Shown one piece after another: positions 34,291 to 43,114 of a stretch of DNA of 64,000 nucleotides (its first letter is position 1; each line of letters opens with the position of its first letter). Origin of the DNA: Virgibacillus_F flavescens. GTDB taxonomy: Bacteria; Bacillota; Bacilli; Bacillales; Amphibacillaceae. The notes below the pieces were generated by a model. It did no database searches, had not been told where the DNA came from, and saw only the letters and a list, made by a program, of their open reading frames with translations. The position numbers were made by a program, and so were the translations under genes. The stretch covers positions 2,046,001 to 2,110,000 of the forward strand of contig NZ_CP192260.1 in the NCBI RefSeq assembly GCF_050574275.1. Direction: 5' to 3'.

Positions 34291-35664
34291 TTGCACATAC
34301 TAAAAGTAGGATTCAACTATAAATCAGCCCCAGTAGAAATCAGAGAAAAGCTGACATTTTCTGCAGACGATATTGATCATGCAATGATGCTTTTGAAAAC
34401 TCAAAAAAGCATTTTGGAAAATGTTATTGTTTCTACATGTAACCGCACCGAAATTTATGCGGTGGTTGATCAAGTTCATACAGGACGTTATTATATAAAA
34501 CAGTTTTTAGCAGAATGGTTCCAGCTTGAAAAAGAAGAGTTTTCTCCATATTTACGTATTATGGAGAGCGATGGTGCTGTTGAGCATTTATTAAAAGTTA
34601 CTTCTGGACTTGATTCCATGGTTTTGGGTGAGACTCAAATATTGGGACAGGTTAAGCAGGCTTTTTTAACTGCACAAAAGATGAACACTACTGGAACGAT
34701 ATTTAATGAATTGTTCAAACAGGCGATTACGTTTGCCAAAAAAGCCCATAAGGATACAGCTATCGGTGAACATGCTGTGTCTATTAGTTATGCGGCGGTA
34801 GAGTTAGCAAAGAAAATTTTTGGCGATTTACAGAGTAAACACATCGTTATTTTTGGTGCGGGAAAAATGGGAGAGCTGGCTGTTAAAAATCTCCATGGTT
34901 CAGGTGCTAAAAAGATCACAATGATAAATCGTACATTCGAAAAGGCGGTTGAACTTGCTGAGAGGTTTGAAGCCAATGCTGAGCACGCTGATAATCTTGC
35001 AATGGTTATGCAGGAAGCTGACATTCTTATCAGTTCAACTGGATCTGATTCAATTGTTATTACGAAGGAAATGCTTGAGCCAATCCAAAAGAAACGAAAA
35101 GGCAGTCCATTATTCCTAGTTGATATAGCTGTGCCTAGAGACATTGATCCTGCTATCAGTAAGTTAGACAGTATTTTTCTCTATGACATCGATGACTTGC
35201 AGCATATTGTTGACCAAAATCTGGATTCGCGAAAGCAAGCAGCGGAAGCTATTGAAATTATGTTAGAAGGAGAAATTGTTGCTTTCAATGATTGGCTGCA
35301 GACGCTGGGAGTGGTACCTGTTATTTCCGCGTTAAGACAAAAAGCATTGTCGATTCAGGCAGATACAATGGAAAGCATTGAACGTAAAATGCCCAACTTG
35401 ACGGCAAGAGAAAAGAAAGTCTTGAATAAGCATACAAAAAGTATTATAAACCAATTGTTAAAAGAGCCGGTCACCCAGGCAAAGGAACTTGCTGCTGGTA
35501 AAGATTCAGATGAAAGCTTAAAATTATTCACCGAAATATTCGGTATAACAAATGAAGTAGAAAAAGAGCTGGACAAGCAAGCTAAAAAAAACAATGTAAT
35601 AAATCAGACAGAAACAAGTAAAAAAGTATCCTTTCCTTTAGCAGAAAATTTATCAGCCCATTAA
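34291..35664 (+). CDS. hemA: Glutamyl-tRNA reductase
   Basis: 457 residues from TTG 34291 (TTGGGGG site upstream). The catalytic Cys50 is in VSTCNRTEIYAV. The substrate-binding SGLDSMVLGETQILGQVK is near 108. The NADPH site GAGKMGELA is near 188, followed by a C-terminal dimerisation helix. It reduces Glu-tRNA to glutamate-1-semialdehyde, the first committed step of C5 heme synthesis. It heads a compact hemAXCDBL operon with overlaps or short gaps throughout. In Bacillus its protein level is lowered by HemX. Confidence 0.97.
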   Translation: MHILKVGFNYKSAPVEIREKLTFSADDIDHAMMLLKTQKSILENVIVSTCNRTEIYAVVDQVHTGRYYIKQFLAEWFQLEKEEFSPYLRIMESDGAVEHLLKVTSGLDSMVLGETQILGQVKQAFLTAQKMNTTGTIFNELFKQAITFAKKAHKDTAIGEHAVSISYAAVELAKKIFGDLQSKHIVIFGAGKMGELAVKNLHGSGAKKITMINRTFEKAVELAERFEANAEHADNLAMVMQEADILISSTGSDSIVITKEMLEPIQKKRKGSPLFLVDIAVPRDIDPAISKLDSIFLYDIDDLQHIVDQNLDSRKQAAEAIEIMLEGEIVAFNDWLQTLGVVPVISALRQKALSIQADTMESIERKMPNLTAREKKVLNKHTKSIINQLLKEPVTQAKELAAGKDSDESLKLFTEIFGITNEVEKELDKQAKKNNVINQTETSKKVSFPLAENLSAH

Positions 35665-35682
35665 GATGAAAGGATATTAAAT

Positions 35683-36501
35683 ATGTTTGAATCAAAATGG
35701 CTCTATGAAATCATCGTATTTATTTATGGATTAAGTTTGATCGGATACTTCATTGATTTTATTCAAAATAACCAGAGGGCAAATCGAATTGCTTTCTGGT
35801 TACTTAGTATGGTTTGGATTTTCCAAGGGTTTTTTTTATTTAATCAAGTGTTCTTGGAAGACAGTTTTCCAGTCTTATCTCTATATGATGGATTATTTTT
35901 TTATTCGTGGGTATTGGTTACGTTTTCTTTAATTATTAACCATCTCTTTTCCATTCGTTTCATTGTATTTTTTACGAATGTATTCGGGTTCTTTATTTTT
36001 CTTTTGTATATTTTAACAGAAGCACAACAGGAAGGACTCAGACAAGGAGTCCAGCTTGTAAATGAGATTTTGATTACACATATCACGTTATCAATCGTTT
36101 CGTATGGTTTCTTTACACTATCTTTTTTGCTCTCACTAATGTATTTAGTTCAATACCGATTATTAAAAAATAAGAAGGGTATGAAGTGGGTAAGAAGACT
36201 CGGTGATTTGAAACAGCTCGATCGATATTCATTTATAGCTGTGACGCTAGGTGTACCGTTATTACTCTTAGGAATAATTCTAGGAGTGGTTTGGGCTTAT
36301 GTAGCAAATGCTGAGTTTTATTGGTTCGATTTAAAAACATTTGGTTCTATTCTTGTACTTGGGGTCTATTCGCTCTATTTACTGTTGCGTCTGGTAAAAG
36401 GGTATCAAGGGAAATCGATTGCTATTTTTAATACAGCAGCGTTCTTGATCTTACTTATTAACTTTTTATTATTTAGTTTATTATCTAACTTTCACTTCTA
36501 A
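35683..36501 (+). CDS. hemX: HemX, membrane protein of the CcsA/cytochrome c assembly family
   Basis: 272 residues, eight membrane helices. The last part has the CcsA-like LGVPLLLLGIILGVVWAYVA followed by FYWFDLKTFGSILVLGVY. In B. subtilis HemX lowers HemA protein abundance and is not required for heme synthesis itself. It follows hemA by 18 bp with AAAGGATAT before the ATG, and hemC comes 15 bp later. Confidence 0.92.
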   Translation: MFESKWLYEIIVFIYGLSLIGYFIDFIQNNQRANRIAFWLLSMVWIFQGFFLFNQVFLEDSFPVLSLYDGLFFYSWVLVTFSLIINHLFSIRFIVFFTNVFGFFIFLLYILTEAQQEGLRQGVQLVNEILITHITLSIVSYGFFTLSFLLSLMYLVQYRLLKNKKGMKWVRRLGDLKQLDRYSFIAVTLGVPLLLLGIILGVVWAYVANAEFYWFDLKTFGSILVLGVYSLYLLLRLVKGYQGKSIAIFNTAAFLILLINFLLFSLLSNFHF

Positions 36502-36516
36502 GGAGGAGTCAATATC

Positions 36517-37446
36517 GTGCGAAAAATTATAGTCGGAACGAGAAAAAGCAATCTTGCGGTAACACAAACCGAATGGGTCATCAATGAGCTGAAAAAAGCT
36601 TTAGTTCCGTTTGAATTTGAAACAAAAAAAATAGTAACAAAAGGTGATAAAATTCTTGATGTAACCCTATCCAAAGTTGGCGGTAAAGGTCTCTTTGTAA
36701 AAGAAATTGAACAGGCGATGTATGAAAAAGAGATCGACTTTGCTGTACACAGCATGAAAGACATGCCTTCTGTGATGCCAGATGGTCTTATTATAGGCAG
36801 TATTCCTGAGCGAGCGGATCATCGAGATGCTTATATAGCTAAAAAGCATATACGACTTGAAGACTTACCTGAAGGTGCAATTGTCGGAACCAGTAGTCTA
36901 AGACGTGCTGCTCAGGTTTTAGCACAACGGCCGGATGTTACGATCAAGTCTGTTCGTGGAAATATTGAAACGCGCTTACGAAAACTTCAGGAAGAAGACT
37001 ATGATGCAATTATCTTAGCAGTTGCTGGCATGCAGCGTGTTGGCTGGAGCGAAGAAATTATTACAGAATTCCTAGATCCTGAAATATGCGTTCCTGCTGT
37101 GGGCCAAGGTGCACTTGCTATCGAGTGTCGTGAAGATGACGAGGAAGTAAAAGCGATGCTAGCAAAAATTAATAACGAGTACACTGCCAGAACGGTGACA
37201 GCGGAGCGTACTTTCCTTAAACTTCTAGAAGGAAGCTGCCAAGTACCTATTGCTGGTTATGCCTACTTAGAAGCTGATGAGATTATTCTTACAGCTCTTG
37301 TAGCTAGTGCAGACGGAACAATTATATTAAAAGAAACTGTCCGAGGAACTGACTCTGTCCAAGTTGGAAAAGAGGCAGCACAGATTCTGATTTCCCGAGG
37401 AGCAAAAGACATTGTGGATGAAGTGAAAGAGGAGCTTAATGAGTAA
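36517..37446 (+). CDS. hemC: Hydroxymethylbilane synthase
   Basis: 309 residues from GTG 36517 (GGAGGAG upstream). Signature segments: VGTRKSNLAVTQTEWV, HSMKDMPS (near 85), GTSSLRRAAQ and VRGNIETRLRKL (near 125-155). The cofactor-bearing Cys is in LEGSCQVPIAGYA (near 241). It polymerises four porphobilinogens. The stop TAA shares its last base with the hemD ATG. Confidence 0.97.
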   Translation: MRKIIVGTRKSNLAVTQTEWVINELKKALVPFEFETKKIVTKGDKILDVTLSKVGGKGLFVKEIEQAMYEKEIDFAVHSMKDMPSVMPDGLIIGSIPERADHRDAYIAKKHIRLEDLPEGAIVGTSSLRRAAQVLAQRPDVTIKSVRGNIETRLRKLQEEDYDAIILAVAGMQRVGWSEEIITEFLDPEICVPAVGQGALAIECREDDEEVKAMLAKINNEYTARTVTAERTFLKLLEGSCQVPIAGYAYLEADEIILTALVASADGTIILKETVRGTDSVQVGKEAAQILISRGAKDIVDEVKEELNE

Positions 37447-38216
37447 TGGTACAGCCATTACTGGGAAAAGAAATTTTGATAACAAGGGATCAGAGTCAAT
37501 CTAAACGATTAGCTGAAATGGTGACAGATTTAGATGGAATTCCTGTTGAGATTCCATTGTTGAAAATTAGTTGCTCAAAAGATTCTTTTCATAACTTTTT
37601 AACAGATTATCAGTGGATTATTTTCACAAGTGCAAATGGGGTACATTGCTTTTTTAATATTCTTATGCAACAAACACCTGATATGAGCTATCTATCATCC
37701 GTTCAGTTTGCTGTCGTAGGACAGAAGACGGAGAAGGCTTTAAACGAATACGGATTTCAAGCAAATTTTATACCTTCTATTTTTACTGCAGAAGCTTTGG
37801 CTGACGAGTTATTAAATCAAATTCAAATTAAAGGTAATTTGCTAATTGTTAAAGGTAATAAATCTCTATCTGTTCTACAAAACAAATTTCGCTCTCAAGA
37901 CGTACCATTCGAAGAATTGGAAATATATGAAACAAAACGCAATGAAGCAGGAATGAAAAAGTTGCAAACATATTTTTCCAATCATACCCCCGACTTTATT
38001 ACTTTTACAAGCCCGTCAGCGGTAGACGCTTTTATCGAAGCGGACTTGGAAGAAGTGTATATGGAAACGGCATTGAGTATTCCTTGCGTATGTATAGGAA
38101 CTACTACTGAAAAACACGCTAACGATTTAGGTTTTAGAAATACCTTAATACCGGACCAGTTTACGATTGAGGGCATGATCAAAAGAATTGTCCACTACAT
38201 AAAAGAGAAAGGGTAG
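37446..38216 (+). CDS. hemD: Uroporphyrinogen-III synthase
   Basis: 256 residues. This family is poorly conserved; recognised by ILITRDQSQSKRLAEMV at the N terminus, IIFTSANGVHCFF near 58, the IVKGNKS segment, FITFTSPSAVDAFIE near 180 and CIGTTTEKHANDLGF near 216. It closes hydroxymethylbilane with ring D inversion. Overlap with hemC by one base and a 6-bp gap to hemB indicate tight coupling. Confidence 0.93.
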   Translation: MVQPLLGKEILITRDQSQSKRLAEMVTDLDGIPVEIPLLKISCSKDSFHNFLTDYQWIIFTSANGVHCFFNILMQQTPDMSYLSSVQFAVVGQKTEKALNEYGFQANFIPSIFTAEALADELLNQIQIKGNLLIVKGNKSLSVLQNKFRSQDVPFEELEIYETKRNEAGMKKLQTYFSNHTPDFITFTSPSAVDAFIEADLEEVYMETALSIPCVCIGTTTEKHANDLGFRNTLIPDQFTIEGMIKRIVHYIKEKG

Positions 38217-38222
38217 ATTGCT

Positions 38223-39203
38223 ATGAATGATAAGTTGAATTTTAAACGTCACCGCCGACTCCGTTCTTCTGCCTCTATGCGTTCGATTGTACGGGAGAAT
38301 CATCTTCGGAAAGAGGATTTAATTTATCCTTTTTTTGTAATAGAAGGTGACGGGATTCGGAATGAAGTATCATCGATGCCTGGCGTATTTCAATTGTCGC
38401 TTGACAATGTTGCTGCTGAAATGAAAGAAGTTCGTGATTTAGGGATAAAATCAGTTATCGTATTTGGAGTACCCAATGAAAAAGACGAAGTTGGTTCCGG
38501 TGCTTACGTTAATGAGGGAATTGTTCAACAGGCAATTCGTTTAATTAAGAGCGAGGTACCCGAATTACTGGTTATTGCTGATACTTGTCTCTGTGAGTTT
38601 ACTTCACATGGTCATTGCGGTGTTATCCATGATGGTGACGTTGATAACGATGAATCACTCCAATTATTAGCTAAAACAGCAGTTTCTCAGGTAGAAGCTG
38701 GAGCAGACATAATTGCACCATCTAATATGATGGACGGTTTTGTAACTGCAATTCGAACTGCACTGGATGAAGCGGGATATACATCGATACCAATTATGTC
38801 CTATGCGGTCAAGTATTCGTCGGCATTTTATGGACCATTCCGCGAAGCTGCTGACAGTACACCTCAATTTGGGGATAGAAAATCGTATCAAATGGACCCT
38901 GCTAACCGCTTAGAGGCTATTCGGGAAGCTGAGTCTGATATAGCTGAAGGTGCAGATTTTCTTATTGTAAAACCTGCACTATCCTATCTGGATATTGTTC
39001 GTGAAATTAGAGACAATTTTAATGCACCAGTCGTAGCCTACAATGTAAGTGGCGAGTATGCAATGGTTAAGGCGGCGGCAGCCAATGGTTGGATTGATGA
39101 GAAATCATTAGTAATGGAAAAATTAACATCAATGAAGCGAGCAGGAGCAGATTTAATTATTACCTATTTTGCTAAAGATGTCGCGCGATGGTTAAATGAA
39201 TAA
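38223..39203 (+). CDS. hemB: Delta-aminolevulinic acid dehydratase
   Basis: 326 residues. The metal-site cysteines are in DTCLCEFTSHGHCG (near 120), so it is the zinc-type enzyme. The two active-site lysines lie in MSYAVKYSSAFYGPFR (near 197) and LIVKPALSYLD (near 250). It condenses two aminolevulinates to porphobilinogen. Within the operon hemB precedes hemL by 29 bp. Confidence 0.97.
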   Translation: MNDKLNFKRHRRLRSSASMRSIVRENHLRKEDLIYPFFVIEGDGIRNEVSSMPGVFQLSLDNVAAEMKEVRDLGIKSVIVFGVPNEKDEVGSGAYVNEGIVQQAIRLIKSEVPELLVIADTCLCEFTSHGHCGVIHDGDVDNDESLQLLAKTAVSQVEAGADIIAPSNMMDGFVTAIRTALDEAGYTSIPIMSYAVKYSSAFYGPFREAADSTPQFGDRKSYQMDPANRLEAIREAESDIAEGADFLIVKPALSYLDIVREIRDNFNAPVVAYNVSGEYAMVKAAAANGWIDEKSLVMEKLTSMKRAGADLIITYFAKDVARWLNE

Positions 39204-39232
39204 TAAACTATTAAATGGCGAGGTGAAGACGT

Positions 39233-40522
39233 ATGAAAAAATTTGATCAATCAATAGATGCCTATAAAGAAGCAGTAGATTTAATGCCAGGTGGAGTAAA
39301 TTCGCCTGTACGTGCTTTCAAATCGGTTGGACTTTCACCTATTTTCATGGAGTCTGGTAAAGGTTCTAAAATCAAGGATATAGACGGTAACGAATATATC
39401 GATTATGTATTAAGCTGGGGACCATTAATTCATGGTCATGCAGATGATCGTGTCGTTGAAAAATTAAAAAAAACAGCTGAAAAAGGGACGAGCTTTGGTG
39501 CTCCAACACGAATAGAAAACAAATTAGCTCAGCTGGTTATTGATCGTGTACCTTCGATAGAAATGGTTCGAATGGTTAACTCGGGTACAGAAGCCACCAT
39601 GAGTGCGTTGCGCGTCGCTCGCGGATACACAGGACGTGATAAGATTCTAAAGTTCGAGGGTAATTACCATGGACATGGAGATTCTTTATTAATTAAAGCA
39701 GGATCAGGAGTCGCTACCTTAGGTTTACCGGATAGTCCTGGAGTTCCTGCCTCAATCGCTGAAAATACAATTACTGTTCCTTACAATGATGTAGAAAGTT
39801 TACAATTGGCATTTGAAAACTTCGGAAGTGAAATTGCTGCTGTTATAGTGGAACCGGTGTCAGGAAATATGGGAGTAGTGCCACCTAAAGATACATTTCT
39901 TCAGGAATTGCGGAAAATTACTACCGACAACGGTACAGTCCTCATATTTGATGAAGTTATGACAGGTTTCCGTGTTGGGTTTAATTGTGCTCAAGGGCAC
40001 TTTGGTATTACACCTGATATGACTTGTTTAGGTAAGGTGATTGGTGGAGGACTGCCTGTTGGTGCTTACGGAGGTAAACGAGAGATAATGGAAAACGTTG
40101 CCCCTGCTGGTCAAATTTATCAGGCTGGTACATTATCTGGTAACCCATTAGCCATGGTTGCAGGATATGAAACACTTCAAGCATTAACAAAGGAATCCTA
40201 TACAAAATTAAATGAAAAAGTAGATACCTTGATTGAAGGGTTTAAACAAGCGGCAATTGATTATGAAATCCCATTGCATATTAACCGTGCTGGTTCGATG
40301 GTAGGAGTATTTTTCACGGATAATCCAGTTGAGAATTTCGATGATGCACAACAATCAAATCTGGACTATTTTGCACAGTACTACAGAGCTATGATTGAAG
40401 AAGGTGTATTCCTTCCTCCTTCTCAATTTGAGGGGCTATTTCTTTCAACTGCACATACAGATAAAGATATCGAGTATACAATTGAAGCAATAAGAAAAGC
40501 ATTCTCATTAATAAAAAAATAG
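39233..40522 (+). CDS. hemL: Glutamate-1-semialdehyde 2,1-aminomutase
   Basis: 429 residues, a class III PLP enzyme. MPGGVNSPVRAF is near 18, NSGTEATMSALRVAR near 120, and the PLP lysine is in CLGKVIGGGLPVGA (near 268). It converts glutamate-1-semialdehyde to aminolevulinate, the product used by HemB. AGGTGAAG precedes the ATG. It ends the hem operon, followed by a strong terminator. Confidence 0.97.
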   Translation: MKKFDQSIDAYKEAVDLMPGGVNSPVRAFKSVGLSPIFMESGKGSKIKDIDGNEYIDYVLSWGPLIHGHADDRVVEKLKKTAEKGTSFGAPTRIENKLAQLVIDRVPSIEMVRMVNSGTEATMSALRVARGYTGRDKILKFEGNYHGHGDSLLIKAGSGVATLGLPDSPGVPASIAENTITVPYNDVESLQLAFENFGSEIAAVIVEPVSGNMGVVPPKDTFLQELRKITTDNGTVLIFDEVMTGFRVGFNCAQGHFGITPDMTCLGKVIGGGLPVGAYGGKREIMENVAPAGQIYQAGTLSGNPLAMVAGYETLQALTKESYTKLNEKVDTLIEGFKQAAIDYEIPLHINRAGSMVGVFFTDNPVENFDDAQQSNLDYFAQYYRAMIEEGVFLPPSQFEGLFLSTAHTDKDIEYTIEAIRKAFSLIKK

Positions 40523-40530
40523 TACAAATG

Positions 40531-40564
40531 AACATGCTACCTAGCTCAGGTAGCATGTTTTTGT
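40531..40564 (+). terminator. Terminator of hemAXCDBL
   Basis: AACATGCTACCT and AGGTAGCATGTT form a perfect 12-bp stem around AGCTC, then a T run. Confidence 0.93.
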
Positions 40565-40605
40565 TTAACCAGCTACTTCTAAACAGTCGCTTTCACTTTT
40601 GTTAA

Positions 40606-40634
40606 TCATATAATGTGTACTTGGTTCATATAGT
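40606..40634 (+). promoter_or_regulatory. Putative sigma-E promoter of spoVID
   Basis: TCATATA (40606-40612), exactly 14 bp, CATATAGT (40627-40634), compared with sigma-E KMATATT-N14-CATACAHT (6/7 and 6/8). It lies about 45 bases before the spoVID start. Confidence 0.55.
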
Positions 40635-40681
40635 GATATAAAACATATATTAATTTTTAATGTTGGGAAGGAGGAAGTTAT

Positions 40682-41578
40682 TTGTCTGAAGAAAATGCAG
40701 TGTTTAGCTTTGAGTTAAATGAATCATTATATTTTGAACGAGGACAGGAAGTTGCTGAAATTCTTGGAATATCGTTAGACCCTGAAATTTCCATTCAACC
40801 GTATAATGATTATATATCTATTAGAGGTGTTATTGAATTAAAGGGAGAATACCAGCGAATTAATGATTATCATCGAGAGGAAAGTTCATTTAACTTAGAT
40901 GATTATTCATCTAGGAGATATGTGGAACAAGTACGTGAAAATGACACAGGAGAAGCAGTATTTTCTCATCGTTTTCCTGTAGAAATCTCAGTTCCTACCT
41001 ATCGCGTGAAGGATATGAACGATGTGACAGTATCTGTTGAATACTTTGACTATGAGATACCAGATCAAAGTCAGCTCAGATTAACTTCAATTATTGCTAT
41101 ACAGGGTATTAGCGACATAGTTGAAAACACTGAAGAAACGAACGAGGAAGAGACAATAGATTTAAAAGAAACCTTTCGTTTTGACATTAAGGAAAAATAC
41201 AATGAGGAAGTTCAGGAACCAGACTATTCTCATCGATATTCAGAGAAGTCATATGTTCAGGCTTATGAAGAACCAGAAAATGATGAAATAATTTTGCAAG
41301 AGGAACTAGAAAATACACAACCATCTTCATATCAAACAACAGATAGAAGTAAATCTGATGAAGACAATAGTGAAAAGGTTGATTATTTATCTAATATGTT
41401 CAGAAAGGATGAAGAGCGTTATTCTAAAATGAAATTATGTATCGTACAAGATAATGATACGATTGAAACGATTGCTGAAAGGTATAAAGTTAGCCCGCTT
41501 CATATTACAAAAAAGAATAACTTGGAAGATGAAACTGTAACAGAAGGGCAACTTCTTTATATACCGGTAAAACAGTAA
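40682..41578 (+). CDS. spoVID: Spore coat morphogenetic protein SpoVID
   Basis: 298 residues from TTG 40682 (AAGGAGG upstream). The N-terminal domain (ENAVFSFELNESLYFERGQE, then SIQPYNDYISIRGVIELKGE) is diagnostic of SpoVID. A long acidic middle region follows, and a C-terminal LysM-like domain (DTIETIAERYKVSPLHITKK, about 258-298). It is little over half the length of the B. subtilis protein; the acidic linker is what is shortened. It drives coat encasement of the forespore and recruits SafA, which is encoded at the far end of this window. An upstream sigma-E-like promoter fits mother-cell expression. Confidence 0.92.
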   Translation: MSEENAVFSFELNESLYFERGQEVAEILGISLDPEISIQPYNDYISIRGVIELKGEYQRINDYHREESSFNLDDYSSRRYVEQVRENDTGEAVFSHRFPVEISVPTYRVKDMNDVTVSVEYFDYEIPDQSQLRLTSIIAIQGISDIVENTEETNEEETIDLKETFRFDIKEKYNEEVQEPDYSHRYSEKSYVQAYEEPENDEIILQEELENTQPSSYQTTDRSKSDEDNSEKVDYLSNMFRKDEERYSKMKLCIVQDNDTIETIAERYKVSPLHITKKNNLEDETVTEGQLLYIPVKQ

Positions 41579-41701
41579 AGAATCCATTTCACTTTTTGGA
41601 ATTTGCAAGCATAATTTGTCGGTTCGCAAGACAAAAAATCACCTGTTCCCTTGTTAATATAAACAAGGGGACACGAGTGGTTTTCGAATGTGGGGAATTT
41701 T

Positions 41702-42439
41702 ATGGATAACGATAAAAGTAAATATACATATGGTGAACAAATGAACCTACCAGCTATTTTTCAAAATATCGGTTTTGCTCATAAAAGCACAAGTCAAACA
41801 AGTTCGCTGGATAAAGAAATGATTCAGGAAGACTTTTTAAAATATCAAGATAAATGCGTTCATAGTCGAAACCGTTTTGAGAATTACATCGATGAATTTG
41901 AACAGAGAAGGTATATGTCGCCGGTTGAACTATTGATCTGCACGCACTATCGGGATATTGATGTTTTATTTAATGATCTTATTAATCGTCTTGAACAATT
42001 TAATTCTGAACTTAACGAGATTAACGAGTGGAAATATTCAAGATGCTATGGCAGTAAGAATATAAAACACCTGTTTGAGAGTGGACATTTATATCAAAAC
42101 AGCCATGATTACTATTATCATGGGAATCCAGTGCTTGATGTAACGTCCATGGTAAGAAATTATGCAGAACTATTTGAATGGGATGAAACGAAACTCACCG
42201 GATATTTTTCCTCGTACCTTAAAGGTAATCCATTAGATACAGCAGAATTATTCCTGTTTGATATCTACTTGCTTGATCCGACAGACTATTTTCAGACAGT
42301 TGAACGGTATGTGACAAGAGGATCAGAAAACTCAATGATTGAACACATTATGTTACTTAAGCGTTGTCACCGAAAATTAGTACAATTGAATGGTTTTGTA
42401 AATAGGAACCCTATAGATGAGGACGAGGAAATGGATTAG
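41702..42439 (+). CDS. Degenerate YsxE/CotS-family spore coat protein (likely pseudokinase)
   Basis: 245 residues from ATG 41702, GGGGA five bases upstream (GTG 41690 is also in frame). The C-terminal two thirds resemble the C-lobe of CotS/YsxE aminoglycoside-kinase-like coat proteins: SPVELLICTHYRDIDVLFND, then RCYGSKNIKHLFESGHLY in place of the usual H-G-D/N catalytic loop, and HGNPVLDVTSMVRNYAELF matching the region after the metal-binding DFE. The expected loop His is Tyr, and most of the N-lobe is missing (YsxE is about 340 residues). spoVID is followed by ysxE in B. subtilis, which supports the homology. A noncatalytic coat role is inferred. Confidence 0.6.
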   Translation: MDNDKSKYTYGEQMNLPAIFQNIGFAHKSTSQTSSLDKEMIQEDFLKYQDKCVHSRNRFENYIDEFEQRRYMSPVELLICTHYRDIDVLFNDLINRLEQFNSELNEINEWKYSRCYGSKNIKHLFESGHLYQNSHDYYYHGNPVLDVTSMVRNYAELFEWDETKLTGYFSSYLKGNPLDTAELFLFDIYLLDPTDYFQTVERYVTRGSENSMIEHIMLLKRCHRKLVQLNGFVNRNPIDEDEEMD

Positions 42440-42624
42440 ATCCACTCCAAGTAAAAAGCTATAAAGATTCCAATTATTAATCCTAATAAGAATACATCAA
42501 ACGTAGTTGGGAAAAACAATGTCCGTAGTAACTGGAAAATTAAAATCGGTAATGTGACTTTTTCAATTACAAAAATACAGTGCCGTGCCCATGGTGGAAT
42601 TTTATATCGATAATACCGCGCCAT
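42436..42624 (-). CDS. Small two-helix membrane protein of unknown function
   Basis: 62 residues from the ATG ending at 42624 (AAGGA about ten bases upstream; a longer GTG start at 42642 is possible). A basic N terminus (MARYYRYKIPPWARHCIF) leads into a hydrophobic helix and then FDVFLLGLIIGIFIAFYLEW. No family recognised. Its TAA and the TAG of the convergent ysxE-like gene overlap by four bases, so the two transcripts must overlap. Coding status rests on the ribosome site and coherent membrane topology. Confidence 0.55.
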   Translation of the reverse strand: MARYYRYKIPPWARHCIFVIEKVTLPILIFQLLRTLFFPTTFDVFLLGLIIGIFIAFYLEWI

Positions 42625-42677
42625 TTTTATCACGTCCTTCACGATTCGGATTTTTAACAGTTAAGAAAGTATAATTC

Positions 42678-42745
42678 CTTTCTTATTGCTTAAGTGCAGC
42701 CATGGCATTTACCATAAAGATTTTGAGATTAGCTAAGTTTTCTAA
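42678..42745. repeat. 68-bp dispersed repeat, copy A (diverged)
   Basis: Begins CTTTCTTATTG and ends GTTTTCTAA, as do two other 68-bp copies at 62044-62111 and 63298-63365. The middle is more diverged. The rest of 42643-42844 is AT-rich spacer with nothing else recognised. Confidence 0.7.
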
Positions 42746-42844
42746 TATACTATGTTTAAACGTTATATATTTGTGCAGAATATAAAATAATAGTTGATTT
42801 TGTATCCAGAAATATGTAATATAAATAAACAACCAATAATAAAA

Positions 42845-43084
42845 TGCTATGATCGAGAAGAGTACAAGGGAAGAGCCTTAAGAGAGGGAAATAAATGCTG
42901 AAAATTTCCCAGGTTTACTTCATTGGAAGGTCGCTCGTGATGCAGCTTCTTTGAAACTTTAGTAGAAGAAGTCGGATAATATCCGTTACCATTGATGAGT
43001 GTGCAGGTTTATTTATGTCTGCAAACGAAGGTGGTACCACGGAAGTAGTCTTTTCGTCCTTTATCGGATGAGAGGATTTTTTTA
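42845..43084 (+). promoter_or_regulatory. T-box riboswitch (valine) of valS
   Basis: The AAGGTGGTACCACGG T-box core is at 43028-43042. It is preceded by stem I elements (GATCGAGAAGAGTA near 42851 and AGAGAGGGA near 42880) and followed by a terminator hairpin ending in seven Ts (to 43084). TGCTATGATCGAG (42845) pairs with CTCGTGATGCA (42934-42944). The triplet just inside that helix is GTC at 42930-42932, a valine codon, matching the downstream gene. Uncharged tRNA-Val (GAC) would antiterminate. Confidence 0.93.
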
Positions 43085-43114
43085 ATGGAGAAATTTAAAA
43101 AGGAGGAAATAATT

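Noticed and set aside
41648..41669. Terminator after spoVID (CCCTTGTT/AACAAGGG)
   Set aside because: The 8-bp stem lacks a T tail; possible readthrough structure only.
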